Assembly: GCA_937930135.1 (NCBI GenBank)
Contig: CALGVO010000068.1
Location: forward strand, 1 to 55,299
Source of the DNA: an uncultured Synechococcus sp.
GTDB taxonomy: Bacteria > Cyanobacteriota > Cyanobacteriia > PCC-6307 > Cyanobiaceae
DNA: 55,299 nt
Direction: 5' to 3'
Under the pieces are notes generated by a model. That model was not told the DNA's origin, did no database searches, and worked only from the letters and a program-made list of their open reading frames with translations. This document shows positions 43,930 through 51,766 of this stretch, one piece after another. Positions within the stretch are counted from its first letter, which is position 1. Each line of letters starts with the position of its first letter. The position numbers and the translations under genes were made by a program.

Positions 43930-44160
43930 GACAGGACCCCGGGCGAATCAAGCCCTGAACCGTTCGCATTTCCACATATTTGGCAACGACCGTTGGACGC
44001 ACTGTGGGTGAAAACGTCAGTTTCAGTCTGGTTTTTCGGTTAAATTCACCTTCCACGATTACGGAATCTCACAATCTTTTCATCTTTATCGATGGATGGT
44101 TCCCCTAAGAGTCGAGCAAGGCAGTCGATCGATTGCTGCGATGTGTGATCGGGTTGGGTG

Positions 44161-46308
44161 ATGGGGTTCAAGCTGCTGCATCTGCATCTGCACGGTCTGT
44201 TCCGGTCCCATGAGCTTGAACTCGGGCGTGATGCCGACACCGGTGGCCAGACCCTCTACGTGCTCGAGTTGGCTCGAGGACTGGCTGCCCGTCCGGAGGT
44301 GGAGCGGGTGGAGGTGGTGACCCGCCTGATCCAGGACCGACGCGTGTCGAGCGATTACGCCCAGCCCCAGGAGACCATCGCTCCCGGCGCCACGATCCTT
44401 CGCCTTCCCTTTGGACCGCGTCGCTATCTGCGCAAGGAACAGCTCTGGCCCTATCTCGACGAGCTGGCCGATCAGCTGGTGGCTCGCCTCCAGCAGCCCC
44501 AGCATCGCCCAGACTGGATCCATGCCCATTACGCCGACGCCGGGTATGTCGGTGCCCTGGTGAGTCGCCGGCTTGGCATTCCGTTGGTGTTCACAGGCCA
44601 CTCCCTCGGTCGTGAGAAGTTGCGTCGGTTGTTGGCTGCCGGTGGGGATCACAAGCAGATCGAGCAGTCGTTTTCGATCAGCCGCCGCATCGATGCCGAG
44701 GAATTGGCTCTGGCCCATGCCGATCTGGTGATCACCAGCACCCGGCAGGAGGCCCAGGAGCAGTATTGCCGCTACGGACGCTTCCGGGCCGATCAGGCGG
44801 AGGTGGTGCCGCCAGGTGTGGATGCCAGTCGTTTCCATCCCCGCTCCACTCCTGCTGAATCCGAGGCTGTGGACGGGTTGCTGGATCCTTTTCTGAGGGA
44901 TCCGTCGCTGCCGCCTCTGCTGGCGATTTCCCGGGCGGTGCGACGCAAGAACATCCCCGCCCTGGTGGAAGCGTTTGGTCGTTCCTCGCTCCTGCGTCAA
45001 CGCCACAACCTGGTGCTGGTGCTCGGCTGTCGTGAGGATCCGCGCCAGCTGGAGAAACAGCAACGGGAGGTGTTTCAGCAGGTGTTCGACCTGGTGGATC
45101 GCTATGACCTCTACGGCCAGGTGGCCTATCCGAAACAGCACCGGCGCGCTCAGATTCCGGCCATCTATCGCTGGGCGGCCCAGCGGCGCGGCCTGTTTGT
45201 GAACCCGGCGCTCACCGAACCCTTCGGGCTCACCCTGCTGGAGGCCGCGGCCTGCGGCATGCCGATGGTGGCCACCGATGACGGTGGGCCCCGCGACATC
45301 CTGGCGCGCTGCGATAACGGTCTGCTCGTGGACGTGACCGATCTGGAGGCGCTTCAGGACGGTCTGGAGCGGGCCGGATCCGATCCCGAGCGCTGGCGGC
45401 GTTGGCGCGACAACGGCATTGAGGCGGTCAGCCGCCACTTCAGCTGGGATGCCCATGTCTGCCACTACCTGGCATTGATGCAGCGCCGCATCGAGCGAGC
45501 GCAGTCGCTGTCCAGGTGCCAGCCGCGTTCGCTGCTGATGGAGCCACGGCCGGTGGCCGATCGTCTGCTGCTCCTCGACCTCGACAGCAGCCTGGAGCAG
45601 CCGGAGACCGAGGCGCTCCAGGCCCTGCGTCAGCAACTCAACGCGCCAGTTGGTTCCGCCAAGTCATCCGCCGGCAGTCTGGGCGTCCTGACCGGACGCT
45701 CCCTGGCGGCGGCTCGTCAGCGTTTCGCTGAGCTTCACTTGCCGCAGCCGGCTGTCTGGATCACCAGGGCTGGCACGGAAATCGTCTATGCCGATCAGCA
45801 GGATCCCGACCCGCTCTGGTCGGAACGGATCGGCGTGGATTGGCAGCGTCAGGACGTGGAGCAAGCCCTGGCTGATCTCAGCGCCCATCTGGAACGCCAG
45901 GACCCTGCTCAGCAGGGTCCTTTCAAGCTCAGTTTTCTGCTGCGGCAATCAGGCGAAGCGATCCTGCCCCTGGTGCGTCAAAGGTTGCGGCAGCGGCGAC
46001 TCGCCGCCCGTCCCCATCTGCGTTGTCACTGGTTTCTCGATGTGCTGCCGCTGCGGGCCTCCCGCAGTGAGGCCATCCGATTTCTCTCCCTGCGCTGGCA
46101 GCTTCCACTCGAGCGGATTCTTGTGGTGGCCAGCCAGCAGGGGGATGGGGAACTGGTGCGTGGCCTTCCCGCCACGGTTGTTCTTGCCGACCACGACCCC
46201 AGCCTGGAGTGTTTCCGTCAGCAGCAGCGGGTGTTCTTTGCCAGCCGTTCGCGCCTGTCCGGCCTGCTGGAGGGATTGCAGCACTTCCGCTTTCTCTCGC
46301 GGCGTTAG
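44161..46308 (+). CDS. sps: Sucrose-phosphate synthase with degenerate SPP-like domain
   Basis: SPS makes sucrose-6-phosphate from UDP-glucose and fructose-6-phosphate; sucrose is a compatible solute in picocyanobacteria. Residues 1-430 form a GT4 synthase: ELGRDADTGGQTLYVLELA, HAHYADAGYVG, FTGHSLGREKL, VPPGVDASRF, and the nucleotide-sugar motif LTEPFGLTLLEAAACGMPMV. Residues from about 455 resemble sucrose-phosphate phosphatase (HAD fold): LLLLDLDSSLEQ, GVLTGRSLAAA, RAGTEIVYA, SQQGDGE. The catalytic motifs are not canonical, so phosphatase activity is doubtful. The ATG at 44161 is preceded by an adjacent GTG. Upstream, 231 bases are non-coding and AT-rich with a TTAAAT element, the likely promoter region. 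Confidence 0.92.
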   Translation: MGFKLLHLHLHGLFRSHELELGRDADTGGQTLYVLELARGLAARPEVERVEVVTRLIQDRRVSSDYAQPQETIAPGATILRLPFGPRRYLRKEQLWPYLDELADQLVARLQQPQHRPDWIHAHYADAGYVGALVSRRLGIPLVFTGHSLGREKLRRLLAAGGDHKQIEQSFSISRRIDAEELALAHADLVITSTRQEAQEQYCRYGRFRADQAEVVPPGVDASRFHPRSTPAESEAVDGLLDPFLRDPSLPPLLAISRAVRRKNIPALVEAFGRSSLLRQRHNLVLVLGCREDPRQLEKQQREVFQQVFDLVDRYDLYGQVAYPKQHRRAQIPAIYRWAAQRRGLFVNPALTEPFGLTLLEAAACGMPMVATDDGGPRDILARCDNGLLVDVTDLEALQDGLERAGSDPERWRRWRDNGIEAVSRHFSWDAHVCHYLALMQRRIERAQSLSRCQPRSLLMEPRPVADRLLLLDLDSSLEQPETEALQALRQQLNAPVGSAKSSAGSLGVLTGRSLAAARQRFAELHLPQPAVWITRAGTEIVYADQQDPDPLWSERIGVDWQRQDVEQALADLSAHLERQDPAQQGPFKLSFLLRQSGEAILPLVRQRLRQRRLAARPHLRCHWFLDVLPLRASRSEAIRFLSLRWQLPLERILVVASQQGDGELVRGLPATVVLADHDPSLECFRQQQRVFFASRSRLSGLLEGLQHFRFLSRR

Positions 46309-47471
46309 GTCTCCAGCACCTGGATGCAAGCGGCGGCCTGATCGGCTCGGCGGCGGGCCGTGTCCAGATCGTGACCCTGCGCCAGGGCCACACCCATGCG
46401 CCGGCCCGGCCTTGCACTGGGCTTTCCGAACAGCAACACCTCGGTGTCCTCGAGCTGGAGGGCAGCGTGCAGGCCGGAATACCGCACGGTGCTCAGATGT
46501 TGCTCGGCCAGGATCACCCGGCTGGCGGAGGGTTGGCGGCAGCGGATCGCCGGGATCGGCAGGCCGAGCACGGCCCGGAGGTGCAGGTCGAATTCGCTCA
46601 GGTTCTGACTGATCAGGGTGACCAGTCCGGTGTCATGGGGTCGGGGTGACAGCTCCGAGAAGATCACCTCGTCGCCACATAGGAAGAATTCCACACCGAA
46701 CAATCCGGCGCCCCCGAGATTGTCGGTGACGGCCCGGGCCATGGCCTGGGCCTGCTCCAGTTGCGCGTTGGAGAGAGCTGCGGGTTGCCAGCTGCACTGA
46801 TAGTCACCGCCGCTCTGTTCATGACCGATCGGTGGGCAGAACAGGGTGGTGCCATCCAGTTGGCGGATGGTGAGCAGGGTGATTTCCAGATCAAAGCGCA
46901 GGAATTCCTCCACGATCACCCGGTCAGCACTGCCGCGGGCTCCGGACACGGCCGTCTGCCAGGCCGCGGCGAGGTCAGACGCAGCCTGCACCACGCTCTG
47001 CCCTTTACCGGAGGAGCTCATCACCGGCTTCACCACCACAGGCCAGCCGAGAGGTGCTGCAACCTCTTGCAGTTCTCTGGGGCTGGAGGCGTAAGCGAAG
47101 CGGGCTGTGCGCAGGCCGAGGCTGCCGGCGGCCAGGTCCCGAATCCGGTCGCGATTCATGGTCACGGCCGTGGCCCTGGCGGTGGGGATGACCCGGATAC
47201 CTTCGGATTCCAGGGCGGCGAGCGTATCCACCGCCAGAGCTTCGATTTCCGGGATCACTACATCGGGCTGGTGTCGCCGCACCACGGCCTGCAACGCCTC
47301 CGCGTCGGTCATGGTGAACACCTCCGCCTGATCGGCCACCTGCATGGCCGGTGCTTCGGCGTAGCGGTCGCAGGCGATCACCCGACAACCCAGCCGCTGG
47401 GCTGCAATCGCCATCTCTTTTCCCAGTTCGCCGCTGCCCAGCAGCAGCAACGTTTTCGGAAACAGGGTCAT
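46305..47471 (-). CDS. purT: Formate-dependent GAR transformylase
   Basis: PurT uses ATP and formate to formylate glycinamide ribonucleotide, a folate-independent route for purine step 3. LLLLGSGELGKEMAIAAQRL (residues 8-27) is the N-terminal ATP-grasp entry, GWPVVVKPVMSSSGKGQSVV the ATP-grasp loop, and FSELSPRPHDTGLVTLISQ the metal-binding block. The ATG at 47471 gives 388 residues, the usual length, against a 24-codon longer frame. The stop overlaps the end of sps by 4 bases (convergent). Confidence 0.95.
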   Translation of the reverse strand: MTLFPKTLLLLGSGELGKEMAIAAQRLGCRVIACDRYAEAPAMQVADQAEVFTMTDAEALQAVVRRHQPDVVIPEIEALAVDTLAALESEGIRVIPTARATAVTMNRDRIRDLAAGSLGLRTARFAYASSPRELQEVAAPLGWPVVVKPVMSSSGKGQSVVQAASDLAAAWQTAVSGARGSADRVIVEEFLRFDLEITLLTIRQLDGTTLFCPPIGHEQSGGDYQCSWQPAALSNAQLEQAQAMARAVTDNLGGAGLFGVEFFLCGDEVIFSELSPRPHDTGLVTLISQNLSEFDLHLRAVLGLPIPAIRCRQPSASRVILAEQHLSTVRYSGLHAALQLEDTEVLLFGKPSARPGRRMGVALAQGHDLDTARRRADQAAACIQVLET

Positions 47472-47508
47472 CGTTGGGGGCAGGGCAGCATGGGGTGATC
47501 TTCGCGCT

Positions 47509-47682
47509 ATGCCGGGTATGCCCTTCGTTCTTGCCTTGTCCACGGCCGGGGATGCGGCGGATGGACTGCTCTTCGGTTGGGAGATTGCCAGCTTGCAGAA
47601 GTGGGCCCTGATTTATCTGGGTGTGTCTTCATTGGCCTTTGTGATCGTGTGGGTCGTGGGGGCCCTCAGGACCAGGCCGTGA
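47509..47682 (+). CDS. Small single-pass membrane protein
   Basis: A 57-codon frame beginning MPGMPFVLALSTAGDAADG has a central amphipathic region (GWEIASLQKWALIYLG), one strong membrane helix (VSSLAFVIVWVVGAL), and a basic end RTRP. Start ATGs at 47509 and 47518 are both possible. It is divergent from purT across 37 bases, so a shared promoter region must be short. Codon use looks like a real gene, with GC-rich third positions and a coherent hydrophobic pattern. I do not recognise a named family; similar small proteins next to photosynthetic or transport complexes exist, but no role can be assigned here. Confidence 0.65.
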   Translation: MPGMPFVLALSTAGDAADGLLFGWEIASLQKWALIYLGVSSLAFVIVWVVGALRTRP

Positions 47683-47733
47683 CGGCGCAGGAGTGTCGCG
47701 GTGTCGCGCAGTGTGCGGAGCATCAGTCCTGGG

Positions 47734-47982
47734 TCATGGGTCGAGATCGTTGATCAGGGTGAGTTGCCGTTCGGGCGAGGCTTCGTTGATGAAACCCCAG
47801 GCGGCGAACACCTCCGGATCGCCATGGGTGATGCGTGGTTGACCGTGTTGATGCTCGAGGCTGAAACCCTCGGCAGCCATCCGTCGCATCAGGCTGGCCG
47901 CCTCTTCAAACCGTGCCGCCATCGCTTCCAGACTGGCGCAGTCACTGGTCAGACCAGCTTCCTTCCAGGTGAAAAAGTGCAT
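47734..47982 (-). CDS. Conserved small hypothetical protein (82 aa)
   Basis: A soluble 82-residue protein starts with MHFFTWKEAGLTSDCASLEA, continues in a helix with alternating Ala/Met/Arg/Glu (MAARFEEAASLMRRMAAEGF), then HGQPRITHGDPEVFAAWGF and a Leu/Asp tail. There is no signal peptide or membrane segment. It looks like a compact folded protein rather than a spurious frame. It sits 10 bases downstream of mraY and is likely co-transcribed with it. I do not recognise a function. Confidence 0.65.
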   Translation of the reverse strand: MHFFTWKEAGLTSDCASLEAMAARFEEAASLMRRMAAEGFSLEHQHGQPRITHGDPEVFAAWGFINEASPERQLTLINDLDP

Positions 47983-47992
47983 GGTGGTGCAG

Positions 47993-49108
47993 TCAGGTGG
48001 GGCGAAGAGCCAGACCGATCAGCACCAGAGCGGCAGTGATCAGCCAGAAGCGGCGCACCACAGTTTGTTCGCTCCAACCGCTGAGCTCAAAATGATGGTG
48101 CAGGGGGGCCATCCGGAACAGGCGTCTGCCTACCCCATCGGCTCCTTTGGTGGCTTTGAACACCCACACCTGGAGAATCACCGACAGCGATTCCGCCAGG
48201 AACACGCCCCCCATCAGCAGCAGAGGCCAGAGGCTGTTGCTGAGGAGTGCCACGGCGCTGAGACAGGCTCCCATCGCCAGCGATCCGGTGTCGCCCATGA
48301 ACAGGCGGGCCGGATTGCGGTTGTGGGCCAGAAAGCCGAGCCAGGCTCCTGCCATCGCCATGCAGAAGCCAGCCAGGGCCGGATCACCGCTGTTGCCTCG
48401 CAGCATCAGCTGCAGGGCCAGGCCTGTGAACACAAGAGCACCGCAGCCGGAGGCCAGACCATCGAGACCATCGGTGAGGTTCGTGGCATTGCTCTCCGCC
48501 AGGAACACAAACAGGGCCAGGGGCCAGATCAGCCATGCCAGGGGCAGGGCGAGGTTCCAAGGCAGGGCGATGCTGCTGCTGATCCAGCCCTGCCAGGCGG
48601 CGACCGCCAGGAACAGTGCCGCGATGAGAGCTTGGAGGAGCAGTTTTCCCCGTGCCGTCAGCCCCTTGTTGGTCTTTCGGGTGAGGCTGCGCCAGTCATC
48701 GATGCCGCCAATCACCATGTAAGCCAGGGTCACGGCCGCAACAGCGAGCAGGCGGTTGGCATTGTCTTGCCCTACGGCGCTGAGGGAGCCGATGATCACG
48801 CCCACCGGCACCACGAGCAGGCCACCCATCGTGGGCGTGCCCCCCTTGCGCAGGTGGGCCTGGGGCCCGTCCTCCCGGATCACCTGGCCCATTTTCAAAG
48901 CACGCAACCTGGGTACACCCCAGGCGGTGGTAACGGCGGCGATCAGGGTCGCCACCACTAAGGGCACACTCAACAGGCTGTTGGGGATCCAGCGATCCGC
49001 GGCGAAGGCAGCAGCGACGATCACAACCGCCAGCACCAAGGCACTGAAGCGGCTCCCCACCTGGCTAGAGCGGTTCGCCGATGGCGATGGCGCCGAAAGG
49101 TCGCTCAC
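47993..49108 (-). CDS. mraY: Phospho-N-acetylmuramoyl-pentapeptide transferase
   Basis: MraY transfers phospho-MurNAc-pentapeptide to undecaprenyl phosphate, making lipid I at the inner membrane. The hallmark motifs are intact: GGTPTMGGLLVVPVG, IDDWRSLTRKTNKGLTARGK, ESNATNLTDGLDGLASG and MGDTGSLAMGACLSAV (metal-binding Asp and catalytic region), and LHHHFELSGWSEQ. Eight or more hydrophobic helices span the 371 residues. The start is a GTG. It provides the membrane step after murB and murC, which lie 43 kb away in this window. Confidence 0.95.
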   Translation of the reverse strand: MSDLSAPSPSANRSSQVGSRFSALVLAVVIVAAAFAADRWIPNSLLSVPLVVATLIAAVTTAWGVPRLRALKMGQVIREDGPQAHLRKGGTPTMGGLLVVPVGVIIGSLSAVGQDNANRLLAVAAVTLAYMVIGGIDDWRSLTRKTNKGLTARGKLLLQALIAALFLAVAAWQGWISSSIALPWNLALPLAWLIWPLALFVFLAESNATNLTDGLDGLASGCGALVFTGLALQLMLRGNSGDPALAGFCMAMAGAWLGFLAHNRNPARLFMGDTGSLAMGACLSAVALLSNSLWPLLLMGGVFLAESLSVILQVWVFKATKGADGVGRRLFRMAPLHHHFELSGWSEQTVVRRFWLITAALVLIGLALRPT

Positions 49109-49162
49109 GGCAGGCAGGGCTCAGGGTCGGGCCGAGGATAGGGCGACCCAGACGCCCCGGAT

Positions 49163-49417
49163 TCACTCTTCCCAGTTCTCTTCGTTCTGCTCGTCGGCGG
49201 CGTTGTAGTCCTCCTTTTCGCCCATCAGTGCCGAGAGCTCTTCCTCCTCCACCGTGCTCACTTCCGGTGAGGTTGATTCCTCATCTTCCACAAGACGGCC
49301 ACTGGTCTCCAGCCAGCTCAGCAGATCGGGCTCTTCCCGCAGCGGCAGCACCGGCGCCGGTTCCCGGCGCCCGTAACGGGTGAGGGCCGGGTTGATGCTG
49401 TCGAGGGCACTGCTCAT
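49163..49417 (-). CDS. DUF3134 family protein
   Basis: An 84-residue acidic protein contains the DUF3134 block LDSINPALTRYGRREPAPVL followed by REEPDLLSWLETSGRLV. The C-terminal half is Glu/Asp-rich (STVEEEELSALMGEKEDYNA, EENWEE). The family is cyanobacteria-specific with no known function. I chose the ATG at 49417 (MSSALDS) over one six codons upstream because the family starts there. It is 54 bases upstream of mraY on the same strand and divergent from the small membrane gene at 49.5 kb. Confidence 0.8.
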   Translation of the reverse strand: MSSALDSINPALTRYGRREPAPVLPLREEPDLLSWLETSGRLVEDEESTSPEVSTVEEEELSALMGEKEDYNAADEQNEENWEE

Positions 49418-49478
49418 CGCGGAGGACAAGTCCAATCAGTCCAATCCACCATCATAGAAGACAGCTTCTCAGCCCTCC

Positions 49479-49703
49479 GTGATTCGTGAACTGATGCGCC
49501 TCGCGGCCGTGTGGCTGCTGGCGCTTCTGATCAGCCTTGCGCTGCGGGTCTGGGGTGCGACCCATCCCGCCCCTGTCGCCATCGTCTCGCTCACGGTGCC
49601 GGTGCTCGTGTTCGGCCCTGCCCTTGTGCTGGCGGTCTGGTTGCTGCTGGCCCGGATCGGCTGGGATGGAGAATCAGACGATCGTGATCTGGAGTCCGGT
49701 TGA
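49479..49703 (+). CDS. Small two-helix membrane protein upstream of argG
   Basis: A 74-residue protein has two hydrophobic stretches: LMRLAAVWLLALLISLALRV and VAIVSLTVPVLVFGPALVLA through VWLLLARIG, with an acidic tail (WDGESDDRDLESG). The start is probably the GTG at 49479. Its TGA overlaps the argG ATG (TGATG), so it is translationally coupled to argG. I do not recognise a family; it could be a small transporter accessory or a leader-like protein. No regulatory role is visible. Confidence 0.6.
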   Translation: MIRELMRLAAVWLLALLISLALRVWGATHPAPVAIVSLTVPVLVFGPALVLAVWLLLARIGWDGESDDRDLESG

Positions 49704-50908
49704 TGGGGCGTGCGAAGAAGGTGGTGCTCGCCTATTCGGGTGGGGTGGATACCAGCGTTTGCATTCCTTACCTGAAACAGGAGTGGGGCGTCGAGGAGGT
49801 GATCACCTTCGCTGCCGATCTCGGACAGGGGGATGAACTGGAGCCCATCCGGATCAAAGCGCTGGAGGCCGGGGCCAGTCAGTCGCTGGTGGGCGATCTG
49901 ATCGATCCCTTCATCCGGGAGTTCGCGTTTCCGGCCATCCGTGCCAATGCGCTCTATGAGGGGCGCTATCCCCTCTCCACCGCCCTGGCCCGTCCCTTGA
50001 TCGCCCGCCGGTTGGTGGAGGTGGCTCGGGAGGTGGGTGCCGATGCGGTGGCCCATGGCTGCACCGGGAAGGGCAACGATCAGGTGCGGTTTGATGTGGC
50101 GATCGCCGCCCTGGCTCCAGACCTCAAAGTGCTGACTCCGGCGCGTGAGTGGGGCATGAGCCGTGAGGAAACGATCGCCTATGGCGAGCGCTGTGGCATC
50201 CCGGCACCGGTCAGCAAAACGTCGCCCTACTCGATCGATCTCAACCTGCTGGGCCGCAGCGTTGAGGCCGGTCCTCTTGAGGATCCGATGGTGGCACCTC
50301 CGGAGGAGGTGTTCGCGATGACGCGTCCTGTGGCCGAGACCCCCGATGCCGCTGAGGAGATTGAGATCAGTTTTGAGGCCGGCAACCCAGTGGCCATCAA
50401 TGGCCAGCGTCTCGATCCGGTGGCGCTGATCCGGGAGGCGAATCGCCTTGCCGGCCTTCACGGCATCGGCCGTCTCGACATGATCGAGAACCGGGTCGTG
50501 GGGATCAAGAGCCGCGAGATCTATGAGACTCCGGGGCTGTTGTTGTTGATCCAGGCCCATCAGGAGCTGGAAAGCCTCACCCTGGCGGCGGATGTGCTGC
50601 GCACCAAGCGCCAGCTAGAAATGCAGTGGGCGGATCTGGTGTATCAGGGGCTCTGGTTCGGACCGCTGAAGGAAGCGCTGGATGGCTTCATGGATCGCAC
50701 CCAGGAGCATGTGCACGGAGTGGTGCGGCTGCGACTGCACAAGGGCTCGGCCATGGTCACCGGTCGTGCCTCCTCAACCAGCAGCCTCTACGTGCCGGCG
50801 ATGGCGTCTTACGGCAGCGAGGACCAGTTCGACCACCGTGCTGCCGAGGGGTTTATCTACGTGTGGGGCCTGCCGATCCGGCTCTGGGCCGCAGCGCGTC
50901 GGCGTTGA
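49703..50908 (+). CDS. argG: Argininosuccinate synthase
   Basis: ArgG joins citrulline and aspartate with ATP, the penultimate step of arginine synthesis; argH is also in the window. KVVLAYSGGVDTSVCIPYLK is the ATP pyrophosphatase loop near the N-terminus; GCTGKGNDQVRFDVAIAALA, REWGMSREETIAYGER, SPYSIDLNLLGRSVEAG and GIGRLDMIENRVVGIKSREI follow in the usual order. Length of 401 residues is typical. GGAG lies 8 bases before the ATG, a usable Shine-Dalgarno inside the upstream small gene. Confidence 0.97.
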   Translation: MGRAKKVVLAYSGGVDTSVCIPYLKQEWGVEEVITFAADLGQGDELEPIRIKALEAGASQSLVGDLIDPFIREFAFPAIRANALYEGRYPLSTALARPLIARRLVEVAREVGADAVAHGCTGKGNDQVRFDVAIAALAPDLKVLTPAREWGMSREETIAYGERCGIPAPVSKTSPYSIDLNLLGRSVEAGPLEDPMVAPPEEVFAMTRPVAETPDAAEEIEISFEAGNPVAINGQRLDPVALIREANRLAGLHGIGRLDMIENRVVGIKSREIYETPGLLLLIQAHQELESLTLAADVLRTKRQLEMQWADLVYQGLWFGPLKEALDGFMDRTQEHVHGVVRLRLHKGSAMVTGRASSTSSLYVPAMASYGSEDQFDHRAAEGFIYVWGLPIRLWAAARRR

Positions 50909-50915
50909 TCGGCGT

Positions 50916-51263
50916 TCAGGCCGCGTCTTGTTGTGAGGCCGCATCCGGGGTGCGGCGGCGCCACCGCATCGCCGCTTTGAGCAGGGGTGGGGTGGAACTG
51001 TGCAGCAGGGTCTGGGTTCTCGCTAACAGTCGATAGCGTTCCAGCAGCGGTTCTAACCGTTGCTGGAACTTGCGTTCAAACAGCTCTGGAAGTTCAGCCA
51101 GCAGGGCTTCGTAGTCGTCGAGTTGCGCTTCCAGCTCTCGCACGCGCTGCCGGAGCTGGATCACTTCAGCGCTGGAGGAAGGCGCTGTGACTTGATCGTC
51201 GCTGGTTGTGCCTTGCAGCAAGATGGGTGCAGAGGCCTGTTTGGGGTTGGAGAGCTCATCCAT
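50916..51263 (-). CDS. Coiled-coil hypothetical protein
   Basis: A 115-residue protein of unknown function has a flexible Ser/Thr/Pro/Gln N-terminus (SAPILLQGTTSDDQVTAPSS), then a strong coiled-coil helix, VIQLRQRVRELEAQLDDYEA continuing LLAELPELFERKFQQRLEPL and LERYRLLARTQTLL, and a basic tail (RWRRRTPDAA). There is no signal peptide or membrane helix. It is convergent with argG (7 bases apart) and lies downstream of rpsF. It is probably a small structural or adaptor protein conserved in picocyanobacteria. Confidence 0.65.
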   Translation of the reverse strand: MDELSNPKQASAPILLQGTTSDDQVTAPSSSAEVIQLRQRVRELEAQLDDYEALLAELPELFERKFQQRLEPLLERYRLLARTQTLLHSSTPPLLKAAMRWRRRTPDAASQQDAA

Positions 51264-51300
51264 GGCCGGACACTATCGCCAGGCCATGGTGGGCACAATC

Positions 51301-51322
51301 CCTGATCCGGGACTGGATCAGG
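51301..51322 (-). terminator. Hairpin over the rpsF stop codon
   Basis: A perfect 8-bp stem (CCTGATCC at 51301-51308, GGATCAGG at 51315-51322) closes a 6-base loop. The rpsF stop codon lies within the stem. There is no T-run on the minus strand, so it is not a classical terminator; it may protect the mRNA 3' end or attenuate read-through into the coiled-coil gene. Confidence 0.4.
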
Positions 51323-51686
51323 CCGGGGCAGCGGCTTCGCTCTGAGCAACGGCGGCTTCGCTGCCGGGCATGACGCGCGGTGCAGGCAGCGGACCGTCCT
51401 GCTTGACAGTGAGATAACGGATCACGTCTTCGCTCAGCCGCATCGCTTTTTCAAGCACGGCCACCTGTTGCCCGTCACCGTTGTGGCTGAGCTGCACGTA
51501 GATGCCTTCTTTGTGCTTGGCGATCGGATAGGCCAGGCGACGCTTGCCGCGCATCTGGTTGTCGAGCACCTCGGCACCAGCATCCACAAGGATGTCGCGA
51601 TATTTGGTGAGGTGCGACTCCACCTCCTCCTCCGGGATATCCGGACGGAGGATGTACATGGTCTCGTAATACGGCTGCATGGTCAT
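51318..51686 (-). CDS. rpsF: 30S ribosomal protein S6
   Basis: S6 binds 16S rRNA with S18 in the central domain. YYETMYILRPDIPEEEV (residues ~5-21), GKRRLAYPIAKHKEGIYVQL and AMRLSEDVIRYLTVKQD match S6. Length is 122 residues, with an Ala/Glu/Pro-rich tail (GSEAAVAQSEAAAPA). ATGs at 51686 and 51680 are both possible. The 5' leader is structured (separate entry), which may give feedback control. Here rpsF is flanked by tic20 upstream and the coiled-coil gene downstream; rpsR is not in the window. Confidence 0.95.
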   Translation of the reverse strand: MTMQPYYETMYILRPDIPEEEVESHLTKYRDILVDAGAEVLDNQMRGKRRLAYPIAKHKEGIYVQLSHNGDGQQVAVLEKAMRLSEDVIRYLTVKQDGPLPAPRVMPGSEAAVAQSEAAAPA

Positions 51687-51687
51687 G

Positions 51688-51737
51688 GAATCCGATCCGA
51701 CGAGGACTGAAGGCTCACCAGGGTGAGCGACGGATTC
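51688..51737 (-). promoter_or_regulatory. Structured rpsF leader, possible S6 autoregulatory element
   Basis: On the minus strand, directly before the rpsF ATG, an outer stem GAATCCG/CGGATTC (51731-51737 with 51688-51694) encloses an inner hairpin GCTCACC/GGTGAGC (51722-51728 with 51713-51719). The outer stem ends one base before the start codon, so folding would hide the initiation site. S6:S18 leader motifs are known in many bacteria; whether this matches that motif is inference. Confidence 0.35.
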
Positions 51738-51766
51738 ACCACCCTATCGTCCGGGGGTTTGACCGC

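Noticed and set aside
43930..44160. Possible small gene or terminator between the hydrolase and sps
   Set aside because: Only an 18-codon frame and short 4-5 bp inverted repeats without a T-run; read as promoter region only.
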